Below, in pieces: positions 29,001 through 44,000 of a stretch of DNA of 64,000 nt (within the stretch, counting starts at the first letter, position 1; each line of letters begins with the position of its first letter). The position numbers were made by a program, and so were the translations under genes. The stretch is taken from assembly GCF_963676685.1 (NCBI RefSeq), contig NC_092350.1, forward strand, positions 44,499,705 through 44,563,704, read 5' to 3'. The notes beneath the pieces were generated by a model that saw only the letters and a list, made by a program, of their open reading frames with translations, made no database searches and had not been told where the DNA came from. Source of the DNA: Mytilus edulis. Lineage: Eukaryota > Mollusca > Bivalvia > Mytilida > Mytilidae.

Positions 29001-32000
29001 TTCATTTATCTAAAAGAAAAAAAATATAAGGTTTTTTTCTTTATGAATAATCTTGTATCTTCGCGAAGATATCTATTTTCGTAGTGGATCGTTGTTTTTT
29101 GTTTTATTTTTGTGTTTGTGCAACTTGTGAATAAATTATGAATGAATTTATTTATTCAAACAAAATCTCATTTCATTACTTTACTCAGCTATGCATTGCA
29201 GTTGATTTTTTTGCACAATGTATCATCGCAGTTTGCTATCGTATTATTATGTCTATTTTTATGGACATGGACTTCATGTGCATTTACCATCTTTTTTTAT
29301 TCAATTTTTTTTGACAACTAAGTAATTGTTTCAAGCGACGATGATGTAAGTTTTTAACAACCTTGACTGGCTATACAGCCCTTGTACGGTCGGCATGCCA
29401 CAATATAGTTACGTACGTATAGGAATACTATTTCTGTTTTGTATGCTACTGCATTGTAGGTTGGATCGTATCATTTAGTACGGAATAACGTCACAACATC
29501 AACATCCGGGGCACATGCATATCTTATACAGTAATTCTCCCCAACATAAAATGACCTTGTTGACCTCGACCTACTTCTCATATAATTAATTTCTCAACAG
29601 ACTTAGTCAGTTAATTATTGACCATTTATATATAATTTCTCATAACAATGGAAAATTTCAATTACGGCAATGACGTGTTTACGGCATTTAACGTTGCGAA
29701 GTGATGAAACTAGTACCCAAGAGGCAAAGTTGACAAATAAATTAACATTCTGCTGCCCGTTTTGGTGGGAGGTGGGAAGCATTCGATCCTCTAAATCAAA
29801 ATTGCATAATACGATGTCATTTTTAAAACTAGTATTCAATATATAAACATAAGATAGAGCATACGATGGAATTTGATTGTCTTAGTATTGTGATGTATTT
29901 GTCTGTTGTAGTCGGAACATTAAGATTGGTTATTAGCTCTATTATAGTTACGAATATTTGAAGAAATTTTATTTGACACATTTTCGCCTTGTGAAGTTTG
30001 ATATACTGGAATGCCTGGAACTATGTTTAAATCTGTTCAGGTATAGTTCTATTGTGTATGTTTATTTATTTTGTTGGTGTTCTTATGTGCACTTTTAATG
30101 GACGAATTTATCGTCTTATTCATATATTTTTTTTGTGGGGGTGGGGACACACACATTAGTGTAGAGTGGTTGAAAAGAAGAGTTATCAAATACGAAGGAA
30201 TTCCAAGAGAATTAAATGAAAATATATCATTTGTGTTTTAAACAAAGAATTTTAGCGTTCAAATAAACATTCGTCGAATGAAATTTAATGACATTTATCT
30301 TTCTCTTGCAGAAACTAGCAGCTGGTTCACTTACATTTGCCAAAGCATATTCCAATGGAGAAGCCAAGTCACAAATCGACCACCTTGAACAGGAACTTGA
30401 AGAAGAAATTAAAAGGGACACTAAATCAGTTCCCGACACCAAAGTAGCAAGGTAACTTGCAAATGACGCTTAGTTGTTTTTTCTTATACATGTAATAATA
30501 AACAAATGTGAAATAATTGCCAATAAGAGACCTGTTCACCAGAGACAAAAGTACGTGGATGTTAATAACATAACTATTGATAACCTTACATCCTTAAACA
30601 AGGAAAATATCACACAATATAGTAAGCTATAAATGCCTCTTTTAATGGGGAGTTGTCTCATTGGCACTCATACCACATCTTTCTATATCTACTCAGTATG
30701 ACTAAATATTTAAAATAAACGGATAACAAATATGCGAAACAGCATCTAACCACAACCATAAACTTGCAGGCTTCTGGCGTGGATATACACATAAATAATG
30801 TGTCCTGGGACAATGGCATAAAGCACAGCATAAATTCAATGACTAACAATTTAACAATTATTAGGCACGATCTTGTCTCATCAGTTATTGTTGTTATTAA
30901 CCAATAGCAAGTAAAAATATTAAAGACCTTATTTGGTTTGAATGGATACAAGTACAATCTACAAAATACTTATAAAAAACTTTTGAAATTGTATAAACTA
31001 GTTGTATTTTCTACATTCGTGCTTCAGAAATCTCTTATATCATTTAGCTCAATCCACAGTTTAAAAAAACCGGAAATCAATAGTTACATCTTAGTTAAGT
31101 CATTTACAGCTACATATATTGGAACTGGAAGAAACACTTACATTACTTATACAAAATTATTAACAGTGCCAAAGGAAAATTACTATGGTGCGACTAAAAA
31201 GTAAATAATAATAAGGGGATATAAAACAACTGTATAAGTACGTCTGGTATAGAGATATTAAAAGTTGACATTAGACAGAACTGTTTTCTGATGATGTAGA
31301 GTCTGTCTAGACATGGTATGGTTATCTGATCTCATTTAAAGAAGAGATTTCTAACATTTGTGTTTGAATTCAACTTGAAAGTGATGTTCCTGTCTTTCGG
31401 TTACGTAAAACAAACGTTATCCTCAGACGCCAATGATGTATACTACATATGAATAACACTTTGTGCGTAGTTACTTTAAAGTAACTGCTACCTCTACTTT
31501 TGGATTTATAAGTTTAAATATTAATGTTGATCAGTAAACTTTTGGCATATGTAAACGAGTCAGTAAATCAACAACAAAAGTCATTCAATGGTCATTTTGG
31601 AAAATCAGAACTTGAATGAAAGAATTGTTTGTCTTATTTTTTTTTTGCATTCGAAATGAGTTTTAATTTTCAATCTCCAGACGTTCAAGTGGGTCATGAA
31701 GGCTATAACAGATGTCCTTTACCGTCCATCATCATTTTGAACCAATTGTCAACAAAATCACCCAGAATTGTTTTCGCAGTATATAGTATATAAAGTTCCC
31801 GCCTACCGACTGACTAAAATGCCAAGATTGTTTTCCGTTATCATAACATTTTCTTTTAGATCTTAAAGTAATGGAAAATATTCCCAATTTACTGATTTAC
31901 TTGAATATGTTTCTAAAAAACAGTATTAGACAACTCTATAGAAGTCATTGCATAACCATAAACAAATTTATATACAAAAACTCATATCGATGTTCTTTGC

Positions 32001-35000
32001 TTGTTTTGCCAAAACATGAAATAAAAACAAGAAAAATGCAGTATGCAAATTTATCAGCAATCGAAGATCTATAAATTGCTAAAGCTATTGAAAAACAATA
32101 CACAAGAGGATTCTAATCATTTCTCAATTTATAGCAGTTATTTCACTGAAGAGGCAATCTTCTCAATTTAAGCGATTTTGAGTATTGACTTTTAAACTAT
32201 AACTATAGATGGATAGATAAAGACAACAGCAGTATATCGGTGTTCAAAAGCCATAATGTCATAACTTCGAAAGCAATAAACAGAAACATATAATCAAATG
32301 AAGATCTACAAGTTAGTTACAGGAACAAGACTGTCATTGCTGTTAAAGGACTGTTTTACCAATTATTTGCATTCTTCTTTCTAAAACTACTGCGACAATT
32401 TATTAAACTCGACAAAATGGTAATTTGTTAGGAGATTATAGTTTGTGAAATACATTTCGGTCATTCAATCAATTTGACAGATAAAATGAAAATGATTTCA
32501 CTTATACATTGAGAAGTGGAGAAGATTTTGAAAATCGAGCAGATAAAAATAATGATCGGAACGTCACGATATACTGTAAAATCAATCGAAATTGTCCAGT
32601 GTCTCCTTATTGGAGTTGTTGCCATTTAATGACTGTTTGTTTGAACCTTTACTCATTATTTTATTATTATCTTGGAACTACTAATGGATAAAGAGAATCT
32701 GCTCAATATCAAAACAGATTTACTACAATTTTAGATCAAAATCATTGGATTGGTCGTTATTATTGCGATGCTTCCTTAAAAGTGAGGACCATTTGACCTT
32801 GACCACAACAGATAAGAATTGAAGATTCTGTTTACATTGTGTATCCTGATATATAAAAAAAAAATGTTGTGATTTTGCCACGAAAAAACAACAACATATC
32901 ATTGGATTTGATTTTATTTGATTGAAGCATAAGAAAAAAAACTGTAGATCTAGATACACAATTTTGTTTCCGAACTTTGTCGTCTTCATTGCAGTGGAGA
33001 TGAAAATAAATATTTATTGATTCAGCATTTTTCTGTGTGTGTTTTATAATTTTTTGTTTATAAACTAAAACATATTTCATGTTGATATCGGTTCATTTCA
33101 TTTATTGGTTATAACATTAACGGCTATGCACACAGTATTGAGGTTGTATAATAAAACAGTTACAATTATATTGCTATCCCCTTCACTTTATAAAATGGTT
33201 AATTTAAAAAGATATCAAATATTTAAACAAAGTTTTTTAGTGCATGCTTATTTTGTGGTTTCCCAAAAACTTTTTCACAGTTATCAGCAATAGTAGATCT
33301 ACAAATTGCTAACACGATTGAAAAATAAAGCAAAAAGGAATCTTATCATTTCACAGTTTATAGCAGTTATTTCACTGAAGAGACAAATCCTCTCAATTTA
33401 AACGTTTTTGATTATTGTATTTTAACTATAAAGTTTTGATATAGATGGATAGAAGAGATAAACAGAACAAAATGATAATCAAAAGAAAATCTACAAATAA
33501 GTTACATGACCAAGATTGTCATTGCTGTTATACGACTGTTTTTTGACATTCTGGTTTCTAAAACAAACTGACTCAGAGGCAATTTATATAACTTGACACA
33601 AATGGTTATTTTAGTTTCTTAAATACATTTCTGTCATTCAACCAGAGACATATGTCTATGATCTAATCAATTTGATCGGCATGACCATTTCAAAATTTAA
33701 AACATTTAGAAATACAATCTAAATGATTGTTTTATAGCTTCAAAAGTGTAGAAGATTGGTGAAATTTGACAGACAAAAATAATGATCTGAAGATCAAGAT
33801 ATACTGTAAAATCAATCGAAATTGTCCACGGTCTCCTTATGTGAATTGTTGACATCTAATGACTATTTGTATGAAATTTACTTATAACAATTATCTTCGA
33901 ACCACTAATGAATAAAGAGAAACTGCTCAATTTCAACATGTTCAAAACAGATAAATTACATTTTTAGATAAAAGATATTGCTTTTGTATACATTTTGTAT
34001 CTTGATATTTGTTCTAAATAAATGTTGTGATTCTGCCACGGAGGAAAAAAAAATCATTGGACTTGATTTCATTTGATTGAAGCATTAGAAAAACTGTATG
34101 TTTAGATAAATGAATTTGTTTCAGGAATTTTATTTTATCTCACATGAGATGAATTTAAATATTCATTAATTCAGGATTTTTGACTGTGTGTATTTTATTA
34201 ATTTTAGTACAAAGGCAGCAACTTTCAATAACTAAAACATATTTCATGTTTATGTCGGTTCAATTCAATCATTGGTTATATTATTAACGTCCATGCATAC
34301 AGTATTGAGGTCGTATAGTAAAACATAAAACAGTCATATTGATATCTCCTTCACTTTATGAAATGGTTGATTTAAAAACATATAAAATATCAAAACAATA
34401 TTTTTCAGTTCAATTATTATTGGTTACTCAAAGATATGATTTCAAAGATCTGATCATAAATTTAGATAAGATGAATGATTACATAACTTTGTTCAATAAA
34501 TGCAATTGAATCTAAATTAAAAAAGATCTAAAATAAAACATAAGTTACAAAAAAAAAAAAATCTCAAAAATACTAAACTCTGAGGAATATACAAAACTGA
34601 AGGTCCCCAATGTACTAAAAAATTGATGATTTTGATATCACTCCCAATTCGTTGAAAACCGTATTACTGCTAGATTTTGTAGGTTGAAAATGATGCAGGT
34701 AGACAAATAAAAGCAAGGATACATTTCACAATATTGTTTATGTCGAATGAAGATTTCCGTTTCCAATCGGTGTACTTAATAGGGTTTTAAGCTTTAAGTA
34801 TCCTCGTTGATCGCGACTTTCTGTATTGGATATCCCAGAGTTTATCAGTATTTCTCCTTTTAGTTGCATTCTAATTGTTTTCAAGGCTTAAGGAAACAGT
34901 TAACAAGAGAAACATGTGAACATTGTTATTTCAAAGTAAAAAGAATTCGATATAAATAAACTATAACGCCTATTTTCATGAGATTTATATATTTATTGAT

Positions 35001-38000
35001 TGATTGATTGCTATTTGGTTACTGGCAGCATTGATTGCTTATGTATATTTCTGACAAAAACACATTTTAAATTAAGCCGGGGTAAAGGGTAGAATTTTGA
35101 CTGCTTCTATAAAATGAGAACAGGTTGGACTAAGGAAAGAAGTATTTCTGACGATTCAAACGAATTTATTTCGAACAGATTTTTTTTGTTTGTAGGAAAA
35201 TATTCAATAACTGTATCTCCCACTTTTGGACTTGTTAAGTCAACTTTATTGTGATATCTTAGTATTATCTCTTGTTCACATGTCGATTAGTCTAGCCGGA
35301 GTATCGTTTTAGTCTTTTTCAAGTTTGTGAATCAATCAAACACAGCGATTTTTAAAATACATGTTATCATGCATTGTAGTACATAAAACTTTACATCAAT
35401 ACGTAAACTCCATGCACCTAACGTATTTAAAATCGCCACTGGTCAACTAAATCACCACTAACCATACAGTACACGTGAACATATATAGATGTAGATAACT
35501 AACCATACAGTACACGTGAACATATATAGATGTAGATAACTAACCATACAGTACACGTGAACATATATGGATGTAGATAATGCATAGATTAGAGGCAACA
35601 ATAGTTTAACGATGTTCAAATCTCATAAATCAATTAAGAAGATTTCAATCAAGGTAGAACAAAAGTAAAATCTACGGGAATCGCATGAACTACAACAAGT
35701 GCATGGTCTGCCTCCTTGACAGGCTTAGTAGTAATTTTAGTACTGTAAGTCGTTCTCCAGTTCGTTTGCCTTTCTGTCAATGGTAATCTATTGATTGATT
35801 TGGTTTCAAAAAGAAAAAGAGACAATACATCCGTTCCAGACATTTAAATGTTCATTTTATCTTCCAAACATCAGTATTTTTTTTAAATGTCGTAGCAGGG
35901 CACATGAAAGAGGGAATATACTATATCATAAACAGAATTAAGTTTTGTAATAAAATGTCCTGAAATAAGAACATTTGTACAGAAAAAATGAATTACCACT
36001 TCATCATTTATTTTCCTAGAAATAAACACTCAATGTGTCGTCGAACTTGAATTTCTGAAATGACGTGTTCCATGAATTTTTTCAATGAATAACATTGGTT
36101 GGAGATTGACTTATATAACGAAAAATGATTCAAAAAGCAAGGTTGCAATATTATATATGTTGTCTTCCAGTAACTAAATTAACACGGCTACTAAAAAGTG
36201 ATTTAAATGATACAGTAGTATTAAAAGATAACAGATCAGAAGAAAACAACAACTTAAAAGAGTCTTAAGAGACTAACGAAATGATTTCAAACAATTCTAT
36301 ACCAATCAAAACAAATGGTTTCTACTTGTTATGATCTGATTAGACAAGCGACTTTACAGCACTTTCGGCGATTAAATCACACTTAAATTGATTAAATCGA
36401 ACATTATGATATAATCTACGTCATTTCTGCAGACAAAAGCTTTACGTAATCAGCTGATGACGTCACCTACTAGTAATAGGTTATAACTAGTCATATATAT
36501 GATCCTTGTAACACTTAGTCGATTTGATGAAAGATTATTTACGATAACCTTATGGTTAATCATATGTCAAATTCTTTTTTCAACAAAACTAAACCATCTT
36601 TACAACTAGAAATGTATTTAACATCTTATAAACCATTATAATGAAAATCAGAATACGTAAAATACCGACACTTATATTATGGTATTCATACCATGCTACT
36701 GTTGATGTTTATAGACAAAATTATGACTTTAAACTGAAATGAACTTTCTTGGTACTTATTATAGGATTAGTAAATCAATAGGATACTAGGCATTTGACTT
36801 ACCCTCTACGGATTTTACTCACTCTCTATAAATCCGTAGGGGCCAGTAGCGAATTATATAACTTATAAATACTTGATTTTATGTTCAGAATTGTTACGTA
36901 GTTCTACCATTATCCCAAAGTGTAACTTGTGGCAGTGATCTTGTTAATTTTAGACAAGGCTTTTATCTTGTGAAATGAATCATGAGCAAATAAGCCCATT
37001 ACCATCATACTCTTTAAGCAATCTATATTGATGAATTCGGAACTATTGGCTTGTCACAAAGATTATTATCTGTAAAAGTACTTGTCCGATATTAAAAAAA
37101 ATATCATAAGAAATAGTCGCAAAATGACCCATCTTAGTCTGTGTTTACCATCATATATTATGTAATTTGCGTTCAATAGATAATATCCCATAGATCGACG
37201 ATAGACTTTGTGCTGGATAACATAGCATTTACATTTTTATTTAGGGTAAAGATGATAAATATCCTGCTTGCAATCGTCTAGACACTATCATACTATTGCT
37301 CACCATTTCATTCAAGTTAACATGAATAACATTATGGCATTTCAGATTAACTGTATCATTTGTCATCATGTCGTTGATATTATAAATCTACCATACTATG
37401 CTTGGTTGGCTCCTTTTCTTTCGTTTCCGTGTTCATATAGTTTGGTCTTTATTCGTGCAATATATGTGATCAATGATAATTACAAACAAATGACAAAGTG
37501 AGGTTCATTTGTCGAGATAATGAAGTAAACAAAAGACGTAGGACAAGTATTTAAACAATATATGTGTATTATGTAAACAATACATATGTTTGATGTAATA
37601 AAAAAATATAAGCCTGGTAATTTTGACAAAAAAATAACTTGAAACCACCGATGGTTGAATTTCGTCCCCTATATTTCACAAGCCCAGGTCTAATTTTGGC
37701 GCTTTTTCATTTGTATAGTATTAGATTTCATTAGATTTTCAAATAGTTCGAAACTATGGTAAGGTTACTTTTCTCAAGGCAAACATTACCTTAGTAGAAT
37801 GCACACTTTTTTGGTTATTAATATTTATGATTCTTGTCAACTTGGTGTCCTTTGCAACTGTTCCGATTCGAGCGCCACTGACGAGTTACCAATATGTTGT
37901 CTGGCGTATTTAATTTTTAGCCTGGTATTTTTGTTGACGAACAGTGGGTTTATGCCACTGTTTATTGATGTTTTCTCACCAAGGACATCACCTAACCAGT

Positions 38001-41000
38001 AATCAGAATTACTGTACATATGCTATCTTGAATTTATGATTAAACCTCTCGGTAATTTACAGTTCATGAAATGTAAAAATCGAATTTCAAAACACTACAG
38101 TTTTTCTATGTCGAGGCAAACCACATTTTCTTATTTTTATATAGATGTTCTAACCTAAATTGGCTCATCATGTTTAGTGTTTGAACGCTTTGCAACTATG
38201 TGTTTGTCCCACTTTAACGGATTCAATTCATGCAACATACACTACGCCTATGTAGACGAGACGCGTCTATTGGTGTAATAAAATCTTTAATGAGTTTTTA
38301 CCGATACCTGAAGTAAGGAGTTTTTACCGATACCTGAAGTATGCAAATTAGATCTGCATACCATAAGATTTGTCAGATCACTGTTCTATTATTTGACCTC
38401 CGTTTCTGCACAACGAGTTATCAGTCATATGTTGGTAATAAATACAAATATCAAATATTATCGTTCATGATGTTTTTGACCACCAAGTAGTTATTCATTT
38501 TTCTACTTTACTTTTGTTAACTGTAACAATAATGCCGTCATTATGAGGAACATTCCATTGTATGTAATGAACAAAAAAAATAACCAGCAGAATATCATAT
38601 CATTGTCAGATATCTGTATCTTGTATATCCATCCAAACTGGAAAATATTCTATAATTACATTACATTCATGCAGCTCAGGAAAAGTGAAAAATGACTTTT
38701 CGAAGTATACAACCCAATTTAACTTACAACTTCCAAAAAAATAGTGTCTTGGGATAAAACTGAAAAGATTGAAAAACACGCAGAACGAATAGAATATAGA
38801 ATTACATTGCAGCAAATGATATATCTTAAAGTAGAAATTTGCACAAAAGGACTGAAGTCGACGAAGTATAGCCGGATTAATGTCTCGGATAAGAATTTGA
38901 ATGTGAACAACTGGAAAATAAATTTTGAATGACTTAAAAGTGGGGAGTACGGAAAGATTAAACTTGAGGGCATGATATAAAAACAATTTGTTTTAAATGT
39001 ATATGATTACCATGAAAGAAAAAAAAACACCATATAATGTACAAGATACGGGTTTGATATATCAATTTTGTTTTCCATGTGATTGCCAAAAACACTCGGA
39101 CGTTGTTGGTACTGTCTATATTCTTCCCCATAGAATTCATCTAAAGTCAAGCAAACCGAACATCACGCACAGTCTCATAACTATTACAGTTTTAAATGAA
39201 TTTAGTTTAATGTGGTTTTATGGTATTTGTGCAGAACAAACATGTCAATGTCAGTTACGAAGACTAGTCATTATAGTTATCGCGATAATAAATCGTCAAA
39301 ATATTGACATGCACTTAAAATCGTCATGATATATATTAAGAAATGTGTTCCGTTTTTAAAAAAATGAGCTTCGTCGGACAGAAATCGACCATATGCGAAT
39401 GAATATCAATACCTCTACTAATCTTGTTCGATTTTAAATTACTCGATGTAGTTTGTAACTGTTTGATAATTGGGTTGATATAAGAACCCTACAAAACAGA
39501 CCTAACTTCATCTTTAATTTTGTACTGAATGTTCAAAAATCAATCAAAATCTTATACATGTACATGTATATGCGCCCTTTCATAATATTGATTTCTTTTC
39601 GACACAGCTACATTGTTTTCAGTGTTTTAGGACAAATTTCACTCTCCAACCGTTTGACCTATTTCATTTGGTTTTGAACATTTTCATTGTCATTAAGTAT
39701 TTTACTGATAAAATTTTAGTTATTTTGACTATGGAAAAAGTTATCACAGGTAACAGGATTATAATTTAGTACGCCAGACACGCGTTTCGTCTACATAAGA
39801 CTTATCAGGGATGCTCATATCAAAATATTTATAAAGCCAAACAAATAGAAAGTTGAAGAGCATGGAGGATCCAAAATTCCCAAAATACTTCGACTCTGAA
39901 CAATTTAGTTCTTGGTTTGTTTAAACATGTCTGTTAGTGAAGCTATGTTTTTTGGTAACGGTTATAATGTCCACCTGGTACTCCTTTTATTTCGGTTATA
40001 CATTTTTACATAGAAAATAGAGAAATCGTCCAATCTACTTTCAGATGAAGACTATATATGTCAAAACATGACTTTTATTTTTATAAGGCCAAACTTGTAC
40101 GAAAAGATTACAATGTACTTAAAGTAAATGTTAACATAACGTTCTCAAGCTGCGATGATATGATGCTCATTAGATGGGGATTTCTTATAAAAATGCACAA
40201 TGCAGCTCTACATAACATAGAATCGTGCTGTATCATCAGGTTATTGTTCTGATGTAGGTAAATTGAGATTATACACAGATGCAAGCAACATTAATTAAAA
40301 TTCGTTGTTATGTTTAGAAAGTAAATTGACGAATATTGCACGTGATGATAAGCTTTATCAGTTGTAATGTAATAAATTACATATGTTGGTGATCACGTTC
40401 ATTAAGTAAACATACATCATATAATTTCTATTGATACAATCAGTTTAATAGTTCTGGATACCACACAACAATTTTACATTGCAGTGCAAGTATCAAAAGA
40501 GGAGACATCACGCGAGTAACGGTTGATTTTGAGAGAAGAGTGGCAAGCAATAAAATGTTCAAAAGAAAACAGCCAGACACACAATAGTACAAAGAATTTT
40601 AACATACTCACATAAAACAAAAAGGTCATGTACTTTACTGGTTAGGAATAGAAATCAATTTTCCGTTCATAAGGGACAACCGTCTCATTTTGCGATGTTC
40701 TACACAGGACAGGAAAACATCCTGTATAGAAAATTATTGTTTTTATTGGGATTTCCCTATGAAGATGTCTAACAAGAAATATATTAAAAAGTCGAACATT
40801 TACAATTTCACAGTTCAACTTAACAGCATTACAAAAACAGTGTAAGATGTAGATATTTTACTGGAATTACTATTCAAATTAAGTATAAAAAAACACAACC
40901 AAAAGTTTCATAATACATTTAAGTTTTGATCACTTTCGTCAAACTCTTAAACATTTTGTATCCTTTATCTCGGTCATAACCAACTTCAGAATGCAATATA

Positions 41001-44000
41001 CTGTCTGAACGAGAGTTTAACATTGATTATCATTTATAAGATATGTAAGGTATCTGGTAGTGTTGTATAACTAGAAAGTACAGGCTTATTTCGTCTTGTT
41101 ATTAAGCCAGGAAAAATAAAATTGAAATCGTCTTAGTTTGTTTGGTATGCACTCAATGTTTCTGTAAAATAAATAATCTCTTCCATTAACAGATGCACTT
41201 GGAATATTTGTTCTTCCTTTTCTTCGACAGGTTTCTCCATAAAGGCCGGAAGTTGCTCCGCAGCAAAAATGTTTTAATGATGATTGTGATACTCAACGTA
41301 ATTGACTGCGGACTAGTTCTTGGTGAACTCATACTTGATCTCCATCATGTGAAAGGTTATAAATATTTATTTTAAGGGAATGTTCATTGTTTATAAATTG
41401 CAGCATAGTTTAAGTACATCAGATTCTTTAACGTTTATTTTGTGTGATTATGTTGCTCTGTCTTTCAATCTGAAACATTGCACATTGTATCTACTAATTA
41501 ATAATGTGCTTACTCTGTTTATTAATGTAGTAAATTAATGTTTGGAAATGTTTGGCAGCCAATACATGATAGGAACGATCAAAATAATGCCAATTAAGAT
41601 AACATTGTGTCATTATCACACATAACAATTTATCATTATTGTTTACTACAAACATGAACGCTATAGTAATGGTAACAACAAAATTTCATCATCACAAAAA
41701 AAAAATTTGATCTGATTTCATACCAATCAAAATTTCATCATTATTGTTTACTTTCGATTTCGTGAAACGAAATTCATTGAAATATGTTTTTGCTCAAAAT
41801 ATGTTTAAAATAAAAAATAAGATGACGTCAGTAATTACGTATTACTTTTTCTGTACTAAAAATGAAGACAAATCAGCCAAGTGTTCTTTTTAATTTTTAC
41901 AATGCAGAAATGTCTAGTATGAAAAGATTAAGACATGAAGGCGAAAATCAAGGGAACTAAAAAACCAAAACAAAGAGAACGAAAGTTTGTGACACTGTTG
42001 TCGTAGTACGTATGCTCTTTCGTGGTATATAGAAAAAAGGTAATATAACAAATACTTAGCTCCAAGGACAATTCATAACGGAATGTCCCTTAGAAGTGAG
42101 TGATGGAAGGGTATTATATTCTGGCATACACAATATAGTTTATTGTAGTTTTAATTTTGAATCTAATTTTATTTCAGATATTCTGACAAATGTTGAACAA
42201 TCTTCCGCAACATTCCTTGAAAACCTACAAAATAAATATCCAAATGAAATAGAATATACTGATCTTTCTTATCTTGGAGAAATATACTCAAAATTATCTA
42301 AGGCGGATATTGAATGGAAAAATGACACATCAAGTGACCCTGTTCCGAAAGCTGTCAAGCAAGATTACATTGGATACAAAGTCAGGCGATTTGTTTTCGA
42401 AGATATCAAAATTACCAAGAATGAAGTTGGAACCAAAAATGAAAGGTTACACAAAGGACATAGAGGTCACTATTACTTCGGACAACATAGGTCAAAGAGG
42501 TCGTCTGGAAGTGATAACATTAATTCATCAAAGGACAAAGACCACAAACATAGTACTCCTGAGAGCACAGAAGAACAAATTGCTCGTGGTTTCCATGCAA
42601 CTAGTATTGGTATTGTGCTTATCTTATTAACAGAGGTGAGATAAGTTCGAAATTAATCAAATAGTCTGTAATAATCTTGATGAGATATAGTAAACGGACA
42701 TGTTATTGTAATTTTTAACACATCATGTTCAATTTGTTTTGTGTACGAGCATCACTGAAGAGACATTAATTTTTGAAATGCGCATCTGTTGCAATAAAAA
42801 TGATAACATTACATAATAAACAAGAATACTAATGTTACAATCCATTTAATCTTTTCTTTAACTATAATTGTAAATACTCTCCATCTGTTAACATTATGGT
42901 TGAGATTGAATGCATTTATTTTCCTTTAAAAAACCTGATAAAATGTATTGCAGTACATATTATCGCTTCAGGATAGAACAAAATGCATACACAAGAAGAA
43001 AATATAAAAGTAGGACCCTGTATTTTAAAAAGTTCATAGTGTCATATTCAGATTTATTGAACTCTTAAACTACTTATAAAGCCCTTTATTTAGTCCCCAT
43101 ATTTGATTGACATTTTCTTTTGGTCTTGTTTGATTTGGAATTTTATGTCACTGCCATACATGTGAGAGCTAGCTATAAATTCTGGTGTAATCCAACATTT
43201 TATATATAAAGAAATACCTTTCCAAAGTCAAGATATATTGTTTTTTTAAATTGATCAAAAAAGTATGTGAGAGGTTAGAGATATATATATTTTTATTTTT
43301 CAGACAATATTCAAGGTTATATGTTTTGGAAAACACTTTTTTGAGAAAAAGTTAGAGGTATGCACGGTTTTTACATCTATATATAATTGTTTAGAAAGAA
43401 ATCAATGAAATTGGTAATGAAAAAAATAAGAGAAACTTGTAGATTTATCAAATAATTTTTATTATAATATTATAGAGGAATGATATCAAACGGACAGGTG
43501 TGAAAAATTAGAAATAACACTGTTATACAACTGACTCATAAAATACTTGCAAAGGAATTACATGTTACATTTGAGGATTCGTATCAATTTCATTAAAGTC
43601 TAATAAAAGAAACTGCAATATTTGAAATCTTTGCGACAAACTGGTTCTTAGACAGACAAATATTATTTGAATGAAACTTTCAAAGCTACGTTTTTGTTTT
43701 TTATTTCTGCATAAATTGTCCAGAATATCATTTACAGTTTTATCTGTCTATAAATCGTTTAGATTGGTCTAAAACATGCCAGCTTCTATTCATATTTTCC
43801 TTTTAACAACAGATTTTTGAACGAACGACAGCAATCCGATTATAAGAGATATAGCATACTCTCCTTCTATGATGAAGGTACGGAATCGGCCGAGTTGTAA
43901 CGAATGACGATACACATTCAGAAAACTAATATGATTCAGTAGATTCTAAGTAATATGTATCGCATTGCACATAAATCACAATTCGTATTGAACTAACCAG

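Noticed and set aside
35457..35580. CRISPR-like array
   Set aside because: Units are contiguous tandem copies without unique spacers, in a eukaryotic intron.
36440..36475. TGACGTCA as a CRE enhancer in intron 2
   Set aside because: A single 8-mer with no supporting context; chance occurrence cannot be excluded.
38606..39329. Overlapping 60-126 codon ORFs on both strands in intron 2
   Set aside because: Low-complexity composition, no motifs, no splice signals consistent with an exon; expected by chance in this length of sequence.
40487..40587. Exon-like segment after TTTTACATTGCAG between exons 2 and 3
   Set aside because: It is open in the incoming phase, but no good donor keeps the phase to exon 3. 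The only phase-2 donor options are weak or create a stop. Exon 2 joins exon 3 directly with a perfect phase match.
41193..41230. Upstream ATG at 41193 as a translation start for the S1 segment
   Set aside because: The ATG lies in the pyrimidine-rich intron end, and the TTCGACAG acceptor at 41230 fits exon 2 phase exactly. The upstream residues are not Hv-like.
42096..42177. ORF extension upstream of exon 4
   Set aside because: It is separated from the coding part by a clear TTTTATTTCAG acceptor in the correct phase.
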